Assembly: GCA_021604885.1 (NCBI GenBank)
Contig: BQJV01000059.1
Location: forward strand, 1-11,289
Direction of reading: 5' to 3'
From: Acidimicrobiales bacterium
GTDB taxonomy: Bacteria > Actinomycetota > Acidimicrobiia > Acidimicrobiales > Aldehydirespiratoraceae
Length of the DNA stretch: 11,289 nucleotides
Below are positions 5,993 to 11,289 of this stretch, one piece after another. The position numbers were made by a program, and so were the translations under genes. Each line of letters opens with the position of its first letter. Positions within the stretch are counted from its first letter, which is position 1. The notes beneath the pieces were generated by a model. The model was not told the DNA's origin, did not search any database, and saw only the letters and a program-made list of their open reading frames with translations.

Positions 5993-8637
5993 CCACGTTC
6001 AACCTCAACGGCGCCGAGGTGACGACTGCCGCCGGCCACGAGCACCTTCTCGCCGCGCTGCGCGACGAGTTGGGCGTGATGTCCCCGAAGGACGGGTGTT
6101 CGCCGTCGGGCCAGTGCGGCTGTTGCACGGTGCTCGTTGACGGCAAGGCGCGGGTGTCGTGTCAGACGTCGATGGAGAAGACCGACGGTGCCGAGGTCGT
6201 CACCCTCGAAGGCATCGACGCCGGCGAACGTGACCGGATGGCCGCGGCGTTCGCCGCCCACGGCGCGCTCCAGTGCGGGTTCTGCACACCCGGCATCGTC
6301 GTGCGCACGAAGGCGATGCTCGACAAGAAGGGCAGTGAGCTCACCCGTGAGGGCGCGGCCCGGCTCTTGGGCGCCCACCTGTGCCGCTGCACCGGCTACA
6401 CGAAGATTCTCGACGCAGTCGAGGCCCTCGCGGCCGACGAGATTCCCGTGGCGATCGCGCCGAAGGGCGTGGGCTCGCGGGGCGTCAAGTACGAGGCGGC
6501 CGAGCTCTCGATGGGCGACCGCCCGTTCATCGACGACATGCAGCCTGCCGGCGTGCTCCACGGCGCCGTGCACCTCACCGATCATGCCCGCGCCGACATC
6601 CTCGCGATCGACACGAGCGCGGCGGCCGCCGTGCCGGGTGTCGAAGCGGTCTTCACCGGTGCGGATGTGCCCGGCGAGCTCCGCTCCGGCCTGATCCACA
6701 AGGACTGGCCGGTCTTCATCCCGGTCGGGGGTCGCACGAGCTATCTCGGCGACGTGCTGGCCGTGGTCGTCGCCGTCGATCGGCCGACCGCACGCCGCGC
6801 CGCCCAACTCATCGACGTGCAGTACGACGTGCTCCCGCCGATCGTGAACCCGATCGAGGCGATCGCGCCGGGCGCAGACGACGCGGTCTGGGAGCTCGAC
6901 GGCAACATCCTCTCCACGTCCACCTACGCCCGCGGCGACGCCGATACCGCGCTCGGATCGTCGGCGCACGTCGTGCGCGAGACCTTCCAGACGCAGCGCA
7001 TCGATCACGCGTTCCTCGAGCCGGAGTCCACCCTCGCCGTGCCGGTCCCCGCCGGGGAACCCCTGCCGTTGACCGCGGGCGGCACCAATGGCGAGCCCGT
7101 CGACTTCGACCGACTGATGGTCTTCTCCGGTGGTCAGGGCATCTGGGACGACCGCAACGACATCGCCCGCATCCTCGACGTCCCGACCGACCGCATCGTC
7201 ACGGAGCTCGTCAGCAACGGGGGCGCGTTCGGCGGCAAGGAGGACATGTCGAACCAGGGGCAGACGGCGCTCGCGGCATGGCTTCTCCGGCGTCCGGTGA
7301 AGATCACGTTCTCTCGTGAGGAGTCGTTCCTCGTCCACACGAAGCGTCACCCGATCCGCATGCACTACGAAGCGGGTTGTGACGACGAGGGTCGCCTCAC
7401 CGCGCTGCGGATCCGCATGGTCGGCGACTCCGGTCCCTACGCATCGGTCGGCATGAAGGTGCTCGAGCGGGCGGCGGGCCACGCCAGCGGCCCCTACGTC
7501 GTGCCGAACATCGATTGCGAGGCCATCGCGGCCCGCACGAACAATTCGGTCTGTGGCGCGTTCCGCGGCTTCGGCGCCAACCAGGCACAGTTCGCCATGG
7601 AAGGCGTGATGGATCGGCTTGCCGAACACGTCGGCATCTCCGGCTGGGAGATCCGGAACCGCAACGTCATCTCGCCCGGTGTCGTCTGGGGTCCCGGTCA
7701 GATCATGGACGACGGCTGTCTCGGCGCGCAGGCGTGCCTCGACGCGGTCAAGGCGCAGTACGAGGACGCCGTCGCGGCGGGCAAGGCGGTCGGTCTCGGT
7801 CTCGGTCTCAAGAACTCGGGCCTCGGCAACGGTTTCAAGGAGATCGCGAAGGCGGTCGTCCACTTCCGGCCCGACGGCAAGGTCGAGGTGCGGCACTGCT
7901 GGACCGAGATGGGCCAGGGCGTCCACACCGTCGCGCTGCAGGTCGCCGTCGAGGAGCTCGGCGTGGCCGCGGAGGACGTCGTCGTCATCGTCGACTCCAC
8001 GCGCGAGCTCGGCGCCGGCCAGACCACGGGCAGCCGGGGCACGCTGATGGGCGCCGGTTCGGTGGCCGACGCGTGCCGGATCGCGATGGCCGACGGGTGT
8101 GCGGTCGGCGTCGACTACGAGGGCGAGTACCGCGTCGACTGGACCAACTCGATGAACGACGGGGTCGAGAATCCGATCATCCACTCGACCTTCGGCTACG
8201 CGGCCCAGCTCGTGGTGATGGATCCGGAGACCGGTGTGGTCGAGAACGTCGTGGCTGCCCACGACGTCGGCCGCGCCGTCAATCCGTTGCTGTGCGAGGG
8301 CCAGATCGAGGGCGCCGTCCACATGGGCCTCGGCTATGCGCTGAGCGAGGGGTTCCCGTGCGACGACGACGGTCGCCCGACCAACGAGACGCTGCGCAGC
8401 CTCGACATCATTCGCCCGAAGGACATGCCGCCGGTCGACGTCATCCTCGTCGAGGCACCGCAGCCCAACGCGCCCTACGGCATCAAGGGCGTCGGCGAGA
8501 TCGGCCTCGTCCCCACGGCCGGTGCGGTGGCGGCAGCCATGCAGGCCCGTGACGGTGAGTGGCGCAACGAGCTGCCCCTGGTGAACGAGGCGAATCGGGA
8601 GAACGCCGCCTCATGGGTGGGCACGTGGAGTCGGTGA
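5989..8637 (+). CDS. XdhD / selenium-dependent xanthine dehydrogenase-type molybdenum hydroxylase, [2Fe-2S]-Moco fusion
   Basis: An 882-residue xanthine-oxidase-family protein. Residues 1-150 are a two-cluster [2Fe-2S] module: C37, C43, C46 and C58 in the plant-ferredoxin part (C-x5-C-x2-C, one residue longer than the usual C-x4-C), then C96-x2-C99 and C132-R-C134. From about residue 165 comes the molybdopterin domain with GGQG (Q383), GGAFGGKED (412-419), FRGFG (R526), TEMGQG (640-644) and the catalytic base E837 in KGVGEIG. HAFLEPES (E344) corresponds to the substrate-side Glu region. No FAD domain is present in the chain and no FAD subunit gene lies in the window. The fusion and the SsnA/YgfK neighbours match the XdhD and selenium-dependent XDH families, which hydroxylate purines; some members carry labile selenium at the molybdenum site. 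Selenium use cannot be seen in sequence. Start set by the ATGA overlap and a purine-rich site. Confidence 0.9.
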   Translation: MTTFNLNGAEVTTAAGHEHLLAALRDELGVMSPKDGCSPSGQCGCCTVLVDGKARVSCQTSMEKTDGAEVVTLEGIDAGERDRMAAAFAAHGALQCGFCTPGIVVRTKAMLDKKGSELTREGAARLLGAHLCRCTGYTKILDAVEALAADEIPVAIAPKGVGSRGVKYEAAELSMGDRPFIDDMQPAGVLHGAVHLTDHARADILAIDTSAAAAVPGVEAVFTGADVPGELRSGLIHKDWPVFIPVGGRTSYLGDVLAVVVAVDRPTARRAAQLIDVQYDVLPPIVNPIEAIAPGADDAVWELDGNILSTSTYARGDADTALGSSAHVVRETFQTQRIDHAFLEPESTLAVPVPAGEPLPLTAGGTNGEPVDFDRLMVFSGGQGIWDDRNDIARILDVPTDRIVTELVSNGGAFGGKEDMSNQGQTALAAWLLRRPVKITFSREESFLVHTKRHPIRMHYEAGCDDEGRLTALRIRMVGDSGPYASVGMKVLERAAGHASGPYVVPNIDCEAIAARTNNSVCGAFRGFGANQAQFAMEGVMDRLAEHVGISGWEIRNRNVISPGVVWGPGQIMDDGCLGAQACLDAVKAQYEDAVAAGKAVGLGLGLKNSGLGNGFKEIAKAVVHFRPDGKVEVRHCWTEMGQGVHTVALQVAVEELGVAAEDVVVIVDSTRELGAGQTTGSRGTLMGAGSVADACRIAMADGCAVGVDYEGEYRVDWTNSMNDGVENPIIHSTFGYAAQLVVMDPETGVVENVVAAHDVGRAVNPLLCEGQIEGAVHMGLGYALSEGFPCDDDGRPTNETLRSLDIIRPKDMPPVDVILVEAPQPNAPYGIKGVGEIGLVPTAGAVAAAMQARDGEWRNELPLVNEANRENAASWVGTWSR

Positions 8638-9664
8638 TCGCGGACGACCAGACGCCCGGCCTCGTCTGTGCGCACCACCATCTCTACTCCGCCCTGGCGA
8701 GAGGGATGCCGGCGCCGCCCCGCACGCCCACCGGGTTCCTCGAGATCCTCGAGCTGGTCTGGTGGCGTCTCGACCGTGCGCTCGACCTCGACACGATCGA
8801 GTGGTCGGCCAAGCTCGGCGCGCTCGAAGCGCTGGAGCGGGGCTGCACGGCGATCGTCGATCACCACGAGTCGCCGAACGCGATCGACGGCTCCCTGAGC
8901 GTCATCGCCGACGCCTGCGCCGAGGTCGGCGTACGGGTCAACACGGCGTACGGCGTGACCGACCGTCACGGGGCCGCGGGCGCGGCTGCGGGCCTCGCCG
9001 AGAACGATCGGTTCCTCGCCGCCGGAGGCCGGGGCATGGTGGGCCTCCATGCGGCGTTCACCTGTGAGGACGACACCCTCGCCGCGGCCGCGGAGATCGC
9101 GGCCCGCCACGGCGTGGGTGTCCATGTCCATGTCGCCGAGGGCGACAGCGACACCTGGGAGCGGCTGCGTCCCCATGCCGGCGACGATTGGTGGCTCGTC
9201 CACGGCGTCCACCTCCCGGACGACCACGGGCTGGCCGGAACAATCGTGCACAACCCGCGGTCCAACATGAACAATGCGGTCGGCTACGCCCGCCCGACCC
9301 GCTTCGCGAACGCGACCGGGCTCGGTACGGACGGCATCGGCGCCGACATGCTCGACGAGTTCCGCGTCGCCTTCGCGAAGGCCCGCGAGCACGATGTCAC
9401 CACCACGCCCGACGACGTCTGGGCGTGGCTGGAGCCGGGCTGGTCGCTGATGCCCGAGGCACGCGACGACCGCGTCACCTGGAACTACGAACCCATGGAT
9501 CCCTGGCGTCTGGCCTACAGCCCGGGGGTGTCGCCGACCCGCGTCGAGATCGACGGTGAGGTGGTGTTCGCCGACGGCGCCGCCACCCGAGTCGACAGCG
9601 CGGAGATCCGGGCCAAGGCGGCAGAAGCCGCACAACGTCTCTTCACGAAACTGGAGCAACTCTG

Positions 9665-9665
<1 letters not shown>
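8613..9665 (+). CDS. ssnA: SsnA-like amidohydrolase, N-terminally short
   Basis: A 350-residue metal-dependent hydrolase most like E. coli SsnA (about 440 residues). Matching phrases include LVCAHHHLYSALARG, LVWWRLDRALD, IVDHHESPNAIDGSLS, VHNPRSNMNNAVGY and LGTDGIGADMLDEF. Metal ligands are all present: H21/H23, H173, H197 and D240. The usual N-terminal beta segment of about 45 residues before the HxH motif is reduced to about 18, so part of the small beta domain is missing. The C-terminal part (VEIDGEVVFADG) is retained. ATG 8613 overlaps the hydroxylase gene by 25 bases and has GGGAGA 10 bases upstream. An ATG at 8559 is in frame but adds only low-complexity sequence without a beta-strand pattern. 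SsnA proteins travel with YgfK and XdhD. A deaminase or ring-opening role on a purine-derived compound is likely, but the substrate is not established. Confidence 0.85.
9653..9656 (+). promoter_or_regulatory. Shine-Dalgarno site for the PLP enzyme
   Basis: GGAG lies 8 bases before the ATG at 9665, whose A is shared with the TGA of the ssnA-like gene (TGATG). This supports the start and translational coupling. Confidence 0.5.
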
Positions 9666-11161
<1,496 letters not shown>

Positions 11162-11173
11162 CGCCGGGCCCTC

Positions 11174-11289
11174 ATGTCGGACAACCCGTTCCTCCGCTAT
11201 CGCGACCGGCTGGACAGTCACGCCGCTGCGCTCGCCGGCGGGCTGAGCGACGGCTGGTTCGTTGACACGGTGGAGCGGCTCGATGCTGC
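11174..11289 (+). CDS. 5' end of a further operon gene, possibly a second PLP-dependent enzyme (partial)
   Basis: An open frame starts at ATG 11174, 12 bases after the PLP enzyme stop, and runs off the window edge after 38 full codons. It begins MSDNPFLRYRDRLDSH and continues with LSDGWFVDTVERLDA. It keeps the same codon character as the operon genes. The NPFLRYR opening followed by an SDxxFV helix is reminiscent of the N-terminus of some threonine-dehydratase-like PLP proteins, but the fragment is too short for a firm call. No clear ribosome-binding site is visible, so translation may be coupled to the gene before it. Confidence 0.55.
   Translation, partial: MSDNPFLRYRDRLDSHAAALAGGLSDGWFVDTVERLDA

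Noticed and set aside
5935..8322. A 795-codon open frame on the minus strand
   Set aside because: It is antisense to the molybdenum hydroxylase, has no recognisable domain, and its composition (rich in Arg, Asp, Val, His) is the usual mirror of GC-rich coding DNA.

Overview
The window is a GC-rich, almost gap-free bacterial segment. Codon use, short overlapping genes and probable leaderless starts suggest an actinobacterium, possibly Acidimicrobiia-like. The phylum is an inference from style, not from a marker gene. The content is a catabolic locus for purines and ureides, related to the Escherichia coli ygeW-ygeX-ygeY-hyuA-ygfK-ssnA-xdhD region but clearly rearranged.

Layout: positions 64-1918 carry two minus-strand genes, an 8-oxoguanine-deaminase-like amidohydrolase and, upstream of it, a small regulator (thiamine-binding-like domain plus helix-turn-helix). 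A 69-bp divergent promoter region (1919-1987) separates them from a plus-strand operon that fills the rest of the window. The operon order is an M20 N-carbamoyl-amino-acid hydrolase, a short YgfK-like iron-sulfur protein, a nitrilase-family N-carbamoyl-D-amino-acid hydrolase, an XdhD-type molybdenum hydroxylase with a fused [2Fe-2S] domain, an SsnA-like amidohydrolase, a fold-type-II PLP enzyme, and the first 38 codons of one more gene. The first six plus-strand genes are joined by stop/start overlaps of 1 to 25 bp and several have good Shine-Dalgarno sequences, so they are very probably one transcript with coupled translation.

Working model (inference): the deaminase turns 8-oxoguanine into urate. 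The molybdenum hydroxylase and YgfK carry out redox chemistry on the purine ring, SsnA and an unseen cyclic amidohydrolase hydrolyse ring or amino groups, the two decarbamoylases strip ureido groups hydrolytically, and the PLP enzyme(s) deaminate the remaining amino acid. Compared with E. coli, a carbamoyltransferase (YgeW) is not present in the window and two different carbamoyl hydrolases are. YgfK lacks its central NAD(P)H/flavin module, and no FAD subunit for the hydroxylase is seen. The most interesting points are this altered electron route, the paired decarbamoylases, the N-terminally short SsnA, and a near-symmetrical divergent promoter.

No tRNA, rRNA, CRISPR, insertion sequence or phage feature was recognised. 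There is no gene-free stretch longer than 300 bases.
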